Positions 35,373 to 44,829 of a DNA stretch of 64,000 nt are shown here, one piece after another; positions within the stretch are counted from its first letter, which is position 1, and each line of letters begins with the position of its first letter. The translations under genes and the position numbers were made by a program. Below the pieces are notes generated by a model. That model saw only the letters and a list, made by a program, of their open reading frames with translations. It searched no databases and was not told the origin of the DNA. Origin of the DNA: Klebsiella grimontii (GTDB taxonomy: Bacteria > Pseudomonadota > Gammaproteobacteria > Enterobacterales > Enterobacteriaceae); contig NZ_FZTC01000001.1 in the NCBI RefSeq assembly GCF_900200035.1, positions 28,680 through 92,679 of the forward strand, given 5' to 3'.

Positions 35373-36980
35373 ATGATGAAAAATGCGTTATTGACAATGG
35401 CGGTGGCCGCGGCCTGTTTCTCTTATGGCGCGCAGGCTGACGAGAAGACCGGCGGCGATATCGTGGTGACCTACCAGAACGACGTGGCGACCCTCGATCC
35501 GGCCATTGGCTATGACTGGCAAAACTGGTCGATGATCAAAAGCCTGTTCGACGGCCTGATGGACTATCGTCCCGGCACCACCGAGTTGGTGAACGACCTG
35601 GCGGAGAGCTACGCCATTTCCGAGGACGGCAAGGTCTACACCTTTGTGCTACGCAAAGGGGTGAAATTCCACAACGGCCGCGAGGTCACGGCGGCGGACG
35701 TGAAATATTCTCTGGAACGCACAGTCAACCCGAAAACCCAAAGTCCGGGCGCCGGGTTCTTCAGTCCCATCGCGGGCTATGACGAGGAGGCCAGCGGTAA
35801 AAGCACGACCCTGAGCGGTATCGAGGTCGTCGACGATCATACGGTAAAAATCACTCTGAAAGAGCCCAACGCCACCTTCCTGCATGTGCTGGCGCTGAAC
35901 TTTGCCTCGGTGGTTCCCCGTGAGGAGGTGGAGAAATGGGGCGCCGACTTCGGCAAGCATCCGGTCGGCAGCGGCGCGTTTGAGCTCCAGGAGTGGAAGC
36001 TGGGCCAGGAGCTGATCTTCCGCAAAAACCCGAACTACTTTAAAGCCGGCGTGCCGCGGCTGGATCACATAAAGTTCGAAATGGGACAGGATCCCTCGGT
36101 CGCTCTGCTGCGGCTGGAAAAAGGCGAAGTGGATATTGCCGGCGACGGCGTACCGCCCGCACAGTTTCTGTCGTTTAAAAACAACCCGGCCTATAAGGGC
36201 CTGATGGTCACCGGCGACCAGTTGCAGACCGGCTACGTGACGATGAAAACCACGCTGCCGCCTTTCGATAATCTCAAAGTCCGCCAGGCGGTGAACATGG
36301 CGGTCAACAAAGATCGCATCGTGCGCATCATTAATGGACGCGCGGCGCCGGCCAACCAGCCACTGCCACCCGCCATGCCCGGTTATGACAAGGCATATCA
36401 GGGTTTCAGCTACGACCCGGCAAAAGCGAAGCAACTGCTCAGCGAAGCGGGTTTCCCCAACGGTTTTGCTACCGAACTGTACGTGATGAATACCGATCCG
36501 CAGCCGCGTATCGCTCAGTCTATCCAGCAGGATCTGGCCAAAGTGGGCATCCACGCCAGCATCAAATCCCTGGCGCAGGCGAATGTGATTGCGGCGGGCG
36601 GCTCCGCCAGCCAAGCGCCGATGGTCTGGTCCGGCGGCATGGCGTGGATCGCCGATTTCCCGGATCCCTCCAACTTCTATGGCCCGATCCTCGGCTGCGC
36701 CGGGGCGGTAGAGGGCGGCTGGAACTGGGCGCGCTACTGCAACAAAGCGCTGGACGCGCAGGCGGCCGCGGCGGACAGCATGGTGAAACCCGACCAGCAG
36801 GACGCGCGCATTGAAGCCTGGCGCAAAATCTTCATCACTGCAATGGATGACGCGCCCTGGGTGCCGGTATTCAACGAGAAGCGCTACACCGTACATTCCG
36901 CACGCATGGGGGGCGAGGACGCGCTGTATGTCGATCCAGTGCATGTACCAGTCAACTACGACTATATCGGACTGAAATAA
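35373..36980 (+). CDS. periplasmic solute-binding protein (SBP_bac_5 family)
   Basis: A 535-residue lipoprotein-less binding protein with a signal peptide (residues 1-22, cleavage after AQA). The family signature YTFVLRKGVKFHNGREVTAAD lies near residue 90. This family delivers peptides, nickel or small amides. A GGGGAAG site precedes ATGATG. Here the adjacent formamidase suggests an amide substrate. Confidence 0.88.
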   Translation: MMKNALLTMAVAAACFSYGAQADEKTGGDIVVTYQNDVATLDPAIGYDWQNWSMIKSLFDGLMDYRPGTTELVNDLAESYAISEDGKVYTFVLRKGVKFHNGREVTAADVKYSLERTVNPKTQSPGAGFFSPIAGYDEEASGKSTTLSGIEVVDDHTVKITLKEPNATFLHVLALNFASVVPREEVEKWGADFGKHPVGSGAFELQEWKLGQELIFRKNPNYFKAGVPRLDHIKFEMGQDPSVALLRLEKGEVDIAGDGVPPAQFLSFKNNPAYKGLMVTGDQLQTGYVTMKTTLPPFDNLKVRQAVNMAVNKDRIVRIINGRAAPANQPLPPAMPGYDKAYQGFSYDPAKAKQLLSEAGFPNGFATELYVMNTDPQPRIAQSIQQDLAKVGIHASIKSLAQANVIAAGGSASQAPMVWSGGMAWIADFPDPSNFYGPILGCAGAVEGGWNWARYCNKALDAQAAAADSMVKPDQQDARIEAWRKIFITAMDDAPWVPVFNEKRYTVHSARMGGEDALYVDPVHVPVNYDYIGLK

Positions 36981-37024
36981 TTTGATGGCGCCGGGACGGC
37001 GCCGCTGCTTAAAGGAGAGTCAGG

Positions 37025-37972
37025 ATGTGCCAAAATTGTCTGGTGAAGACCATTCATCATGCTCAACATCATTTCGGCTGGGATAACAGCCTGAGCCCGG
37101 TCCTGCACGTAGCTTCCGGCAGCCAACTGGAGTTTCACTGCCTGGATGCGGCTAACGGCTGGTTCAACGCCGGTTCTACCGCAGCGGATATCCCAACGCT
37201 GCCGTTTGATAAGCTCAACCCGGTCAGTGGCCCGGTCTATGTGGAAGGCGCTCAGCCGGGCGATGCGCTAAAGGTGACGCTGGAATCCTTTCGTCCCAGC
37301 GGCTTTGGCTGGACTGCGAATATCCCGGGCTTCGGCCTGCTGGCCGATCAGTTTTCTGATCCGGCGCTGACGCTGTGGCAATATGACCGCCAGGGCTTAA
37401 CCCCCTGCGCCTTTGGCCGATATGGCCGCGTACCGCTGAAACCCTTCGCCGGTACCCTCGGCGTCGCTCCCGCCGCCGCGGGCCATCATTCGGTGGTGCC
37501 GCCGCGCCGCGTGGGCGGCAATCTGGATATTCGCGATCTGGCCGCTGGCTGCACATTATGGCTACCGGTGGAAGTAGAAGGCGCGTTGTTTTCTATTGGT
37601 GACACCCACGCCGCGCAGGGCGATGGTGAAGTCTGCGGCACGGCGATTGAAAGCGCGATGGACGTGGTGGTGAAGCTGGAAGTGGTTAAAGATATGCCGC
37701 TGAAAACGCCGCGTTTCGCCACCCCTGGCCCAGTGACCCAACATCTGGATCGGCACGGCTACAGCGCCTTCACCGGCATTGGCCCTGACCTGATGACCGC
37801 CGCCCGCGACGCGTTAAGCTATACCATCGATGCGCTGTGCCGCGAACAAGGGATGTCGGCGGAAGAGGCCTATATGCTCTGCTCCGTGTGCGGCGATCTG
37901 CGCATCAGCGAAATCGTCGATCGGCCTAACTGGGTGGTGTCGTTCTATTTTCCCAACAGCGTGTTTAATTAG
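37025..37972 (+). CDS. FmdA/AmdA-type acetamidase or formamidase
   Basis: A 315-residue enzyme of the FmdA_AmdA family. It opens CQNCLVKTIHHAQHHFGWDN and shows SLSPVLHVASGSQLEFHCLDA, GDAQGDGEVCGTAIE-like acidic/His regions (DTHAAQGDGEVCGTAIES) and a C-terminal LCSVCGDLRISEIVD. The family hydrolyses formamide or acetamide to the acid and ammonia using a metal centre. GGAGAGTCAGG precedes the ATG. It lies between transporter genes, so import and hydrolysis are linked. Confidence 0.85.
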   Translation: MCQNCLVKTIHHAQHHFGWDNSLSPVLHVASGSQLEFHCLDAANGWFNAGSTAADIPTLPFDKLNPVSGPVYVEGAQPGDALKVTLESFRPSGFGWTANIPGFGLLADQFSDPALTLWQYDRQGLTPCAFGRYGRVPLKPFAGTLGVAPAAAGHHSVVPPRRVGGNLDIRDLAAGCTLWLPVEVEGALFSIGDTHAAQGDGEVCGTAIESAMDVVVKLEVVKDMPLKTPRFATPGPVTQHLDRHGYSAFTGIGPDLMTAARDALSYTIDALCREQGMSAEEAYMLCSVCGDLRISEIVDRPNWVVSFYFPNSVFN

Positions 37973-37979
37973 GAGCGTT

Positions 37980-39713
37980 ATGTCAGCAGTCCTATTTCCG
38001 GCGCCGCTGCTCTCGGTCGAGCGCCTGTCGATCCAGTTTGGTACACAGCGGGTGGTGGATGACGTCAGCTTTGCGCTCTGGCCGGGAAAAACTCTGTGCA
38101 TTGCCGGCGAGTCGGGCAGCGGTAAATCGCTGACTTCGCTGGCGATCATGGGTTTGCTTCCGGAGGAGGCACAGATTCCAGGCGGCGCGATTATTTTTGA
38201 TAACCAGGATTTGCTCAGCCTGCCGGAGCGGCAAATGCAGTTGCTGCGCGGCAAGTCGGTTGCCATGATTTTTCAGGAACCGATGACCTCGCTCAATCCG
38301 CTGATGACGGTGGGCCAGCAGCTGGAAGAGACGCTGCAACGCCACGAAGTGCTGGGCCGCCGTGAACGGCGCAGCCGGGTCAGCACGATGCTGGACGCGG
38401 TCAAAATCAGTCATGTGGAGAAGCGCCTGCAACAGTATCCGCACGAGCTTTCCGGCGGTATGCGCCAGCGGGTGATGATCGCCATGGCAATGCTGTGCCA
38501 GCCACAGGTGCTGATTGCCGATGAGCCGACCACGGCCCTCGACGTCACTATTCAGGCGCAGATCCTCGAGTTGATGCGCGAACTGCAGCAGGCGTTTTCC
38601 ACCAGCCTGCTGTTGATCACCCACGATATGGGAGTGGTGGCAGAAATGGCCGATGATGTGCTGGTCATGAGTCACGGCAAAATCATGGAGCAGGCTCCGG
38701 CAAAAACGCTGTTTACCTCGCCGCAGGCGGCTTATACCCGCCAGCTGTTGCAGGCGGTACCGGTGCTGGGCCAGGCGCCCGCGCTGGCGCCGGTCGAGGC
38801 GACGCGACCGTTGCTCAGCGTCCGCGACCTCAGCGTGCGCTTTCCGGTGCGCGGCGACGGCCTGCGCGTGCGTCGCGAAGTCCATGCCGTCGATGGCGTC
38901 AGCTTCGATCTTTTCCCCGGCGAGACGTTGGGCATCGTCGGTGAAAGCGGCTGCGGTAAATCGACGACGGCAAAAGCGCTGATGAATATGGTGCCATTTA
39001 GCGGCAGCGCGCAGCTTAACGGACAGGAGCTGCACGGCCTGAAGGACGAGGCGTTAAGAGCGGTACGCCGCGATTTGCAGATGGTGTTTCAGGATCCCTG
39101 GGCGGCGCTCAATCCGCGCAAAACTATTTTCGACCTGGTTGGGGAGCCGCTGCTGATTCATGAGCAGATGCCCGCAGTACAGCGCACGGAGCGGGTGGCG
39201 CAGCTATTGCAGCAGGTCGGCCTGCCAGCGGAAGCGATGCGGCGTTATCCGCACCAGTTTTCCGGCGGCCAGCGCCAGCGCATTTGCATTGCCCGCGCGC
39301 TGGCGCTGAACCCGAAAGTGATCATCGCCGATGAATCGGTTTCCGCGCTGGATGTTTCAGTACAGGCGCAGGTGCTGACGCTGCTGGAAGATTTGCGTCA
39401 GCGCTATCGGCTCAGCTATCTGTTTATTTCCCATGATATGGCGGTGGTGGAGCGCATCTGCCACCGGGTAGCGGTGATGTTTGGCGGCCAGCTCGTGGAG
39501 ATCGGCCCACGAGATCGAGTGTTGCACCATCCGCAGCATCCTTATACTCAGCACTTGCTCAGCGCCGTTCCTATACCTGACGTTCAGCAAAGACGGCAAC
39601 CCCGAGCCACCAGCGCAATGCCGATAAGACCAGAACCGATCAAACCCATCGGCTATCAGAGAGTACCGCAGCGCTTTACCGATTTTGGCGACGGGCACCT
39701 CGTCGCCTGCTGA
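37980..39713 (+). CDS. fused DppD-DppF ABC transporter ATPase
   Basis: A 577-residue protein with two complete ABC domains. Domain 1 (about 8-265) has GESGSGKSL and LSGGMRQRV, with [11 protein letters not shown] as Walker B. Domain 2 (about 280-550) has GESGCGKST and FSGGQRQRI. It is a fusion of the two ATPases usually separate in Dpp/Opp systems. ATG at 37980 follows AGGAGCGTT; a longer frame from 37830 lies inside the amidase gene and is ignored. Last gene of the operon. Confidence 0.9.
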   Translation: MSAVLFPAPLLSVERLSIQFGTQRVVDDVSFALWPGKTLCIAGESGSGKSLTSLAIMGLLPEEAQIPGGAIIFDNQDLLSLPERQMQLLRGKSVAMIFQEPMTSLNPLMTVGQQLEETLQRHEVLGRRERRSRVSTMLDAVKISHVEKRLQQYPHELSGGMRQRVMIAMAMLCQPQVLIADEPTTALDVTIQAQILELMRELQQAFSTSLLLITHDMGVVAEMADDVLVMSHGKIMEQAPAKTLFTSPQAAYTRQLLQAVPVLGQAPALAPVEATRPLLSVRDLSVRFPVRGDGLRVRREVHAVDGVSFDLFPGETLGIVGESGCGKSTTAKALMNMVPFSGSAQLNGQELHGLKDEALRAVRRDLQMVFQDPWAALNPRKTIFDLVGEPLLIHEQMPAVQRTERVAQLLQQVGLPAEAMRRYPHQFSGGQRQRICIARALALNPKVIIADESVSALDVSVQAQVLTLLEDLRQRYRLSYLFISHDMAVVERICHRVAVMFGGQLVEIGPRDRVLHHPQHPYTQHLLSAVPIPDVQQRRQPRATSAMPIRPEPIKPIGYQRVPQRFTDFGDGHLVAC

Positions 39714-39729
39714 ACAAAAAAGCATTCAA

Positions 39730-39766
39730 ACCGGCGGATTTCCGCCGGTGGCAACACTGTTGCCAC
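39730..39766 (+). terminator. tandem hairpin terminator after the amide operon
   Basis: ACCGGCGG/CCGCCGGT (39730-39749) and GTGGCAACA/TGTTGCCAC (39748-39766) form two hairpins 17 bases after the operon end. No long T run, so termination strength is uncertain. Confidence 0.5.
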
Positions 39767-39888
39767 ACAACTCGACGAGAGGCCATTAAACTGGAAAAGT
39801 TAGCACATAGCAGGACATAGAGCCGGTCTAAAATGCCCTAAATGCAACGTACCGTATCTTTTATTGTTAGACAAAACCGGAGGTAAAC

Positions 39889-40353
39889 ATGCTTAAACCG
39901 TCTTCTCCCTAGTGGTGTGATCTCACCACGCGGGAATTCAGTAAACTGGATATGGCGAATATCGTCGCAGTACTACCTATTTGCGCCGTAGAACGACACG
40001 GACCTCATCTGCTGGTTCGGGTGTTTGCTGCCATTAATGCCAGCATTATTGAGCGAGCTGTAGAATTACTGCCTGCCAATTTACCATGCTGGTGTTGGCC
40101 ACTTTGCCTGTAGGTAAATCTGACGAACACCTAGCTTACCCTGACACACTTTCGTTGCCATATGATGTTCTGGGGAAAGTGTGTTTTGAAATGGCTAAAA
40201 GCGCCTGGCGCACAGGTATTCGCAAGATCGTTTTCTGGAATTCACAAGGCGGCCAGCCCTAATTGATGGAAATGGTTTGTCGCCAGCTGCGCATTGAATT
40301 GGAGATGTTTGCCGTCGGTGCCAGCTGCTTCCGCCCCAAGACCTCCGAGGTGT
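39889..40353 (+). pseudogene. decayed creatininase-family amidohydrolase gene
   Basis: The frame shows a creatininase family pattern (AVERHGPHL for the metal-binding E-H block; FWNSQGGQP in the later half), but there is TAG at codon 8, at least one shift near 40090, and TAA after GGQP. The sequence continues as family-like to KTSEV. Ribosome binding site GGAGG is intact. It follows the amide operon and may once have supplied another C-N hydrolase. Confidence 0.65.
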
Positions 40354-40496
40354 AAGGCGCGTTGAATATCGGGAAGAACCGGCCCGAGGCTCGTAATGGG
40401 GGCGCGCAGATTCGCGCCAATCAGCACAATGCTGACGTACAAGCCCCAGCGGGAAGTTGTCCTAGTGGGGTTGGAGGGGGAAAGCGCAGAAGACAC
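40345..40496 (-). pseudogene. 5' fragment of an MFS (CynX/NimT-like) transporter gene
   Basis: About 50 codons opening MSSALSPSNPTRTTSRWG, followed by a first membrane helix and NLRAPITSLGPVLPDIQ, the N-terminus of CynX-type transporters. It is cut at about 40345 where it meets the creatininase remnant in the opposite direction. Confidence 0.6.
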
Positions 40497-40737
40497 GGCA
40501 ACCTCATAACATCAACGAGCCACAAGTGACGTAGCCCTAGTGATGCGTTGGTTGACGTTAACGCTTACGCGAGATTCGGAAGATAGGAGACGGATCCGTA
40601 TATCACCACATCCCTTAAAATCCGGCGATCAAACCAGCGCCGGACCGGAGTGTCCTTGACTACACCTCGCCCGAAAGGGCGAGATAGCGGGGTAGAGCTA
40701 ACCAGGACAGGGGGCAAACGGGCAGAATTTATAGTCC
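40497..40737. other. gap with no supported gene
   Basis: No gene is supported. The right part (from about 40692) is loosely similar to 22505-22552 and leads into the dispersed repeat. Confidence 0.35.
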
Positions 40738-40815
40738 GGTAACCGGCTACGTCGGGCTTTCGGCGCCATTTGACTCCACAGACGCATGTAACCTCATCTG
40801 GCGCCTCCATGCCGC
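40738..40815 (+). repeat. copy 2 of the dispersed 78-bp plasmid repeat
   Basis: Matches 22553-22630 with two differences, including the GGCGCCA/TGGCGCC arms. It lies upstream of a hypothetical gene at 40954, whereas copy 1 lies upstream of the small gene at 22815. Confidence 0.75.
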
Positions 40816-40953
40816 AAAGCGGCATTCAGAAGACTGGCTGCGCACTGCTCGCCAGTCCGGACCTGATGTTCAGTCCAGGGGCTACGGTTCCGGATGAAAC
40901 CCGCTTCCGGTTAAGATATATTCAGCTCCCAAAACAAAGGAAAAAACTCCCCA

Positions 40954-41313
40954 GTGAATCTGACAGAAAAATCAGCACATTTGGCGTGGTGCGCCTTGGT
41001 GGCGCTGGCGTTAGCCAGGCAAAACGGTGACGTTGTGTCACCGGTACAGGAAAATCTCTTTCTCACCCGCTGGCTGGCGACAGCACTGAAGCAACGTCGT
41101 TTTTCGCGTGACGTGGCCCCTGACATCGAGTGGCTTCTGAAACAGGGCCGACAGCTGGGCGTCAATGCTAAACTGGCCCGTAAGCTGAACTACCTCTGGC
41201 GTTCCAGCTCCGGGGAGTTGTCTGCGCAGAATGACCTGTTCCGGTTGACCCATGCTCTGGAAACGGCGAAAGATATGTGCTGGAACTACCGACTATGCAG
41301 TTACCCTGAATGA
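40954..41313 (+). CDS. hypothetical plasmid protein, 119 residues
   Basis: An all-helical-looking protein starting at GTG 40954 with AAAGGAAA upstream. Its C-terminus from about residue 105 overlaps another frame, so the end may be altered by a shift near 41280. No family recognised. Confidence 0.45.
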   Translation: MNLTEKSAHLAWCALVALALARQNGDVVSPVQENLFLTRWLATALKQRRFSRDVAPDIEWLLKQGRQLGVNAKLARKLNYLWRSSSGELSAQNDLFRLTHALETAKDMCWNYRLCSYPE

Positions 41314-41455
41314 CAGCATAAACGGCATTTATCTTTCACGCTCCAGTCTCGATGCTGCTTTTGATGACGATGGTCGACAGATAAATCCTTTGATAGGGGT
41401 CCGCTTGGAAAACGGAAAATATCCTACGTCAAGCCTGTTTTTTGAGCTGGCATGA
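41252..41455 (+). CDS. hypothetical short frame, possibly a fused gene fragment
   Basis: A 67-residue frame whose last 50 residues (SINGIYLSRSSLDAAFDDD) look protein-like and could be the C-terminus of another gene joined here by deletion. No ribosome binding site. Low confidence. Confidence 0.25.
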   Translation: MLWKRRKICAGTTDYAVTLNDSINGIYLSRSSLDAAFDDDGRQINPLIGVRLENGKYPTSSLFFELA

Positions 41456-41591
41456 CGGGCAGTTGTGAGCGATAAGCAGACCTTCATTAAGCAAACGGAG
41501 GTTGATATTTTCCTGTTGAGGAAAAGTGCTTATCACTACTCATACTAAATTTTAGCCTTAGCGCATTTGGCTAAGAATGATACGGTCAAAC

Positions 41592-42647
41592 GGCTTTGTT
41601 GAATAAATCGAACTTTTGCTGAGTTGAAGGATCAGATCACGCATCCTCCCGACAACACAGACCGTTCCGTGGCAAAGCAAAAGTTCAAAATCACCAACTG
41701 GCCCACCTACAACAAAGCCCTCATCAACCGTGGCTCCCTCACTTTCTGGCTGGACGATGAAGCGATTCATGCCTGGTATGAGTCGGCAACGCCTTCATCA
41801 CGGGGAAGACCTCAGCGCTATTCTGACCTTGCCATCACCACCGTCCTGATGATTAAACGCCTGTTCCGGCTGACCCTGCGGGCTGCGCAGGGTTTTATTG
41901 ATTCCATTTTTGCCCTGATGAACGTTCCGTTGCGCTGCCCGGATTACAGCAGTGTCAGCAAGCGGGCAAAGTCGGTTAATGTCTGTTTCAAAACACCCAC
42001 CCGGGGTGAAATCGCACACCTGGTGATTGATTCCACCGGGCTGAAGGTTTTTGGTGAAGGCAAATGGAAAGTCAAAAATCACGGCAAAGAGCGCCGTCGT
42101 ACCTGGCGGAAGCTGCATCTGGCCGTTGACAGCAGAACACATGAAGTCATCTGCGCGGACCTGTCTCTGAACAACGTCACGGACTCAGAAGCTTTCCCGG
42201 GTCTTAGCCGGCAGACACACAGAAAAATCAGGGCAGCCGCAGCAGACGGCGCTTACGACACCCGACTCTGTCACGATGAACTGCGGCGCAAGAAAATCAG
42301 TGCCCTCATCCCGCCCCGAAAAGGAGCGGGTTACTGGCCCGTAGAGTACGCAGACCGTAACCGTGCAGTAGCGAATCAGCGGCTGACCGGGAGTAATGCC
42401 CGGTGGAAATGGACAACAGATTACAACCGTCGCTCGATAGCGGAGACGGCCATGTACAGGGTAAAGCAACTGTTCGGAGGTTCACTGACGCTGTGTGATT
42501 ACGATGGTCAGGTAGCAGAGGCTTTGGGCATGGTGCGTGCGCTGAATAAAATAACGAAGGCTGGTATGCCAGAAAGCGTGCGTATTGCCTGAAAACCCGG
42601 TCAGCTACAGAGTCACTCGTCCTGAAGCTGATTTATTCAACAAAGCC
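41592..42647 (+). mobile_element. IS903-like element (IS5 family), copy 2
   Basis: 1056 bases bounded by the same 18-base inverted repeats as copy 1 but in opposite orientation. The flanking nine bases (CGGTCAAAC and TCAGATCAC) are not repeats, so this copy too lies at a rearrangement. Its non-coding end differs from copy 1 (AGCTTCAGG instead of AGATTTCGG), so the copies are different lineages. Confidence 0.92.
41624..42592 (+). CDS. IS903-like transposase
   Basis: A 322-residue intact IS5-family DDE transposase with the same motifs as copy 1 ([36 protein letters not shown]). Confidence 0.93.
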   Translation: MKDQITHPPDNTDRSVAKQKFKITNWPTYNKALINRGSLTFWLDDEAIHAWYESATPSSRGRPQRYSDLAITTVLMIKRLFRLTLRAAQGFIDSIFALMNVPLRCPDYSSVSKRAKSVNVCFKTPTRGEIAHLVIDSTGLKVFGEGKWKVKNHGKERRRTWRKLHLAVDSRTHEVICADLSLNNVTDSEAFPGLSRQTHRKIRAAAADGAYDTRLCHDELRRKKISALIPPRKGAGYWPVEYADRNRAVANQRLTGSNARWKWTTDYNRRSIAETAMYRVKQLFGGSLTLCDYDGQVAEALGMVRALNKITKAGMPESVRIA

Positions 42648-43014
42648 TCAGATCACGCGTATTCTGGACAGCATTGCACTGTTCCGAGGCTATCCGGCGA
42701 CGATAAGAACTGACCAGGGGCCGGAGTTCACTTGCCGCGCACTGGATCAATGGGCTTTTGAGCATGGTGTTGAGTTGCGCTTAATTCAGCCGGGTAAGCC
42801 AACGCAGAACGGATTTATTGAGAGCTTTAACGGACGATTTCGCGATGAATGCCTGAATGAGCACTGGTTCAGCGATATCGTTCACGCAAGGAAAATCATT
42901 AATGACTGGCGGCAGGATTATAACGAGTGTCGTCCACATTCAGCACTGAATTATCAGACGCCATCAGAGTTTGCAGCACGGTGGCGAAATGGAAAATGTG
43001 AAGGTAAACAATGA
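42648..43014 (+). pseudogene. 3' part of an IS3-family transposase gene
   Basis: About 120 codons of orfB C-terminus: [37 protein letters not shown] (catalytic Glu) and [17 protein letters not shown]. The 5' part is removed by the IS903 copy and the 3' end is the target of the next IS3 element. Confidence 0.85.
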
Positions 43015-43091
43015 CCCTGACCCAAAATCCTGTTCCATTCAGAAACAGAATTCCGGCATGATAAACACTCCCCTGAACGGAGGTGGTGCCG

Positions 43092-43358
43092 ATGAAAAAG
43101 TCACGATTCACCGAAGAGCAGATTGTTTTTGCCCTGAAGCAGGCTGAACTGGGTACGTCAGTGCCGGACGTCTGTCGCAAGCTGGGCATTTCGGATGCCA
43201 CTTTCTATACGTGGCGTAAAAAATACGGTGGTATTTCTCCTTCGGAGCTGAAGCATATGCGGCAACTGGAAGAGGAAAATCTGCGGCTGAAGAGGCTGGT
43301 TGCCGATCTGAGCCTCGACAAGGCGATGCTGCAGGACGTGCTGGCAAAAAAGAGCTGA
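43092..43358 (+). CDS. IS3-family OrfA
   Basis: An 88-residue HTH protein (KSRFTEEQIVFALKQAELG, CRKLGISDATFYTWRKKYGG) ending in a leucine-zipper-like segment. ATG at 43092. The slippery A6G at 43347-43353 near its end allows the -1 shift into OrfB to make the transposase. Confidence 0.88.
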   Translation: MKKSRFTEEQIVFALKQAELGTSVPDVCRKLGISDATFYTWRKKYGGISPSELKHMRQLEEENLRLKRLVADLSLDKAMLQDVLAKKS

Positions 43359-43390
43359 CGCTGGCACGCCTGCGCGAATGGGTCAGGGAT

Positions 43391-44200
43391 TTGCAAGCCC
43401 GCTACGGGGCCAGTGAGAGACAGGTCTGTTTTGCGCTGCGGGTCAGCCGCAGCTCGTTTCGATATCGTTCTGTGGCCGCCGACGACAGCGCACTGCGGCT
43501 ACGCATCCGTGAGATAACCGAAACCCGGGTTCATTACGGGTACCGCCGGGTACACGTGATGCTCAGGCGGGAAGGCTGGCGCGATAATCACAAACGGATC
43601 TACCGGCTTTACAGCGAACAGGGGCTGTCACTGCGTCTCAAACGGCCACGCCGCAATAAATCGGCCCAGCGCCGACAACCGCAGCCTCAGGGTCTGTATC
43701 CGAATCACGTCTGGGGCATGGATTTTGTCTCTGATGCGTTGTTTGACGGGCGACGACTGCGCCTGCTGACGGTTATCGACCTGTACACCCGCGAATGCCT
43801 GGGGATCTGCGTGGGGCAGAATTTGCGTTCAACAGAAGTGGCAGAAATGCTGAACAGCATAGCGCTCAGACGTCCTTTACCTCAGTTGCTGAAAACCGAT
43901 AATGGTTCTGAATTTGCAGGTAAAATGCTGGACAGATGGGTGTACGAAAGAGGCATCAGAATCGACTTCTCACGCCCGGGAACACCGACGGACAATGCGA
44001 CGGTGGAGTCCTTCAACGGCAGGTTACGGCAGGAATGCCTGAACGAAAACTGGTTCATGTCCCTGGAGGATGCACGGTGCAAAATCGAGGCCTGGCGCAT
44101 ACACTATAACCAGAGACGTCCCCATTCTGCGCTGGGCTGGATGACGCCATCTGAATTTGCTGAAAAGTCTGCCGGTTGCCTGAATATGCAGCCAACATGA
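43391..44200 (+). CDS. IS3-family OrfB (DDE domain)
   Basis: A 269-residue frame with rve core: GMDFVSDAL, LLKTDNGSEFAG and DNATVESFNGRLRQECL carry the DDE acids. It starts only as an open frame; the actual product begins through frameshift from OrfA, with reading in this frame back to about 43350. Confidence 0.88.
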   Translation: MQARYGASERQVCFALRVSRSSFRYRSVAADDSALRLRIREITETRVHYGYRRVHVMLRREGWRDNHKRIYRLYSEQGLSLRLKRPRRNKSAQRRQPQPQGLYPNHVWGMDFVSDALFDGRRLRLLTVIDLYTRECLGICVGQNLRSTEVAEMLNSIALRRPLPQLLKTDNGSEFAGKMLDRWVYERGIRIDFSRPGTPTDNATVESFNGRLRQECLNENWFMSLEDARCKIEAWRIHYNQRRPHSALGWMTPSEFAEKSAGCLNMQPT

Positions 44201-44262
44201 AGCCGGTTATTCCTGATTATGACTGGAGCATATTCGGGGTCAGGGTCAACAAACCGACCTTA

Positions 44263-44813
44263 CTAACTGACGGTTGTATCTAATCCTGGGGGCAGGTCAC
44301 TCGCTGTACGCTTACGGAAGAACTTCTCCGGGATGTGCTGTTTCAGGCGCGCCACGATGTCCCTCTGCGTCAGCGTCTCTGTGGCCAGCTCGCCCGTGTT
44401 GTGGTCGTGGTAGCGAAAGCTCAGCGTGGCACTTCCGGCGTAGTGCGCCAGCCGGGAGCCCGCTATCGGCGGCTTTTTCAGGTAACGCCCCAGGTATTTC
44501 ACGGTGTTTTTGCCACCGTCCGTCTTTTTTGACATGTAGACGTGCCAGTAGTCGCCTCCGGCCGTCAGTATCAGACTGCGCCATTGTGATTCGGTGGTGA
44601 TATGTGACAGGGACGGCGGCAGGGCCACGCCTTCGAACCAGACGCTCAGCAGAAGCTGGCGGATATTCCACATCCAGCGGGCGCGCATGGCATCCTTACG
44701 GAAGCTGATTTTCTTCCACTTCCCGTGCTCATCGATACCGCCACAGGTGACGGAGACGTGGACATGAGGGTGCCAGTTCTGCCTGATAAAAATGTCAGGG
44801 CAGGTCTGCGCGA
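44263..44813 (-). pseudogene. 3' part of an IS91-family transposase gene
   Basis: About 180 codons with the Y2 transposase HUH motif (HPHVHVSVTCGG), then WMWNIRQLLLSVWFEG and YLGRYLKKPPIAGSRL. The 5' part is lost at about 44815, next to the response-regulator gene end. Non-functional. Confidence 0.8.
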
Positions 44814-44829
44814 ATACGCCTCATTGTCG

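Larger units (their letters stand above)
43012..44248 (+). mobile_element. complete IS3-family element
   Basis: 1237 bases with terminal inverted repeats beginning TGACCCTGACCC, flanked on both sides by the four-base direct repeat ACAA (43008-43011 and 44249-44252). This is a clean insertion into the older IS3 fragment and IS91 remnant. Confidence 0.9.

Noticed and set aside
37830..37979. N-terminal extension of the fused ATPase
   Set aside because: It lies in the amidase coding sequence in another frame; ATG at 37980 follows AGGAG.
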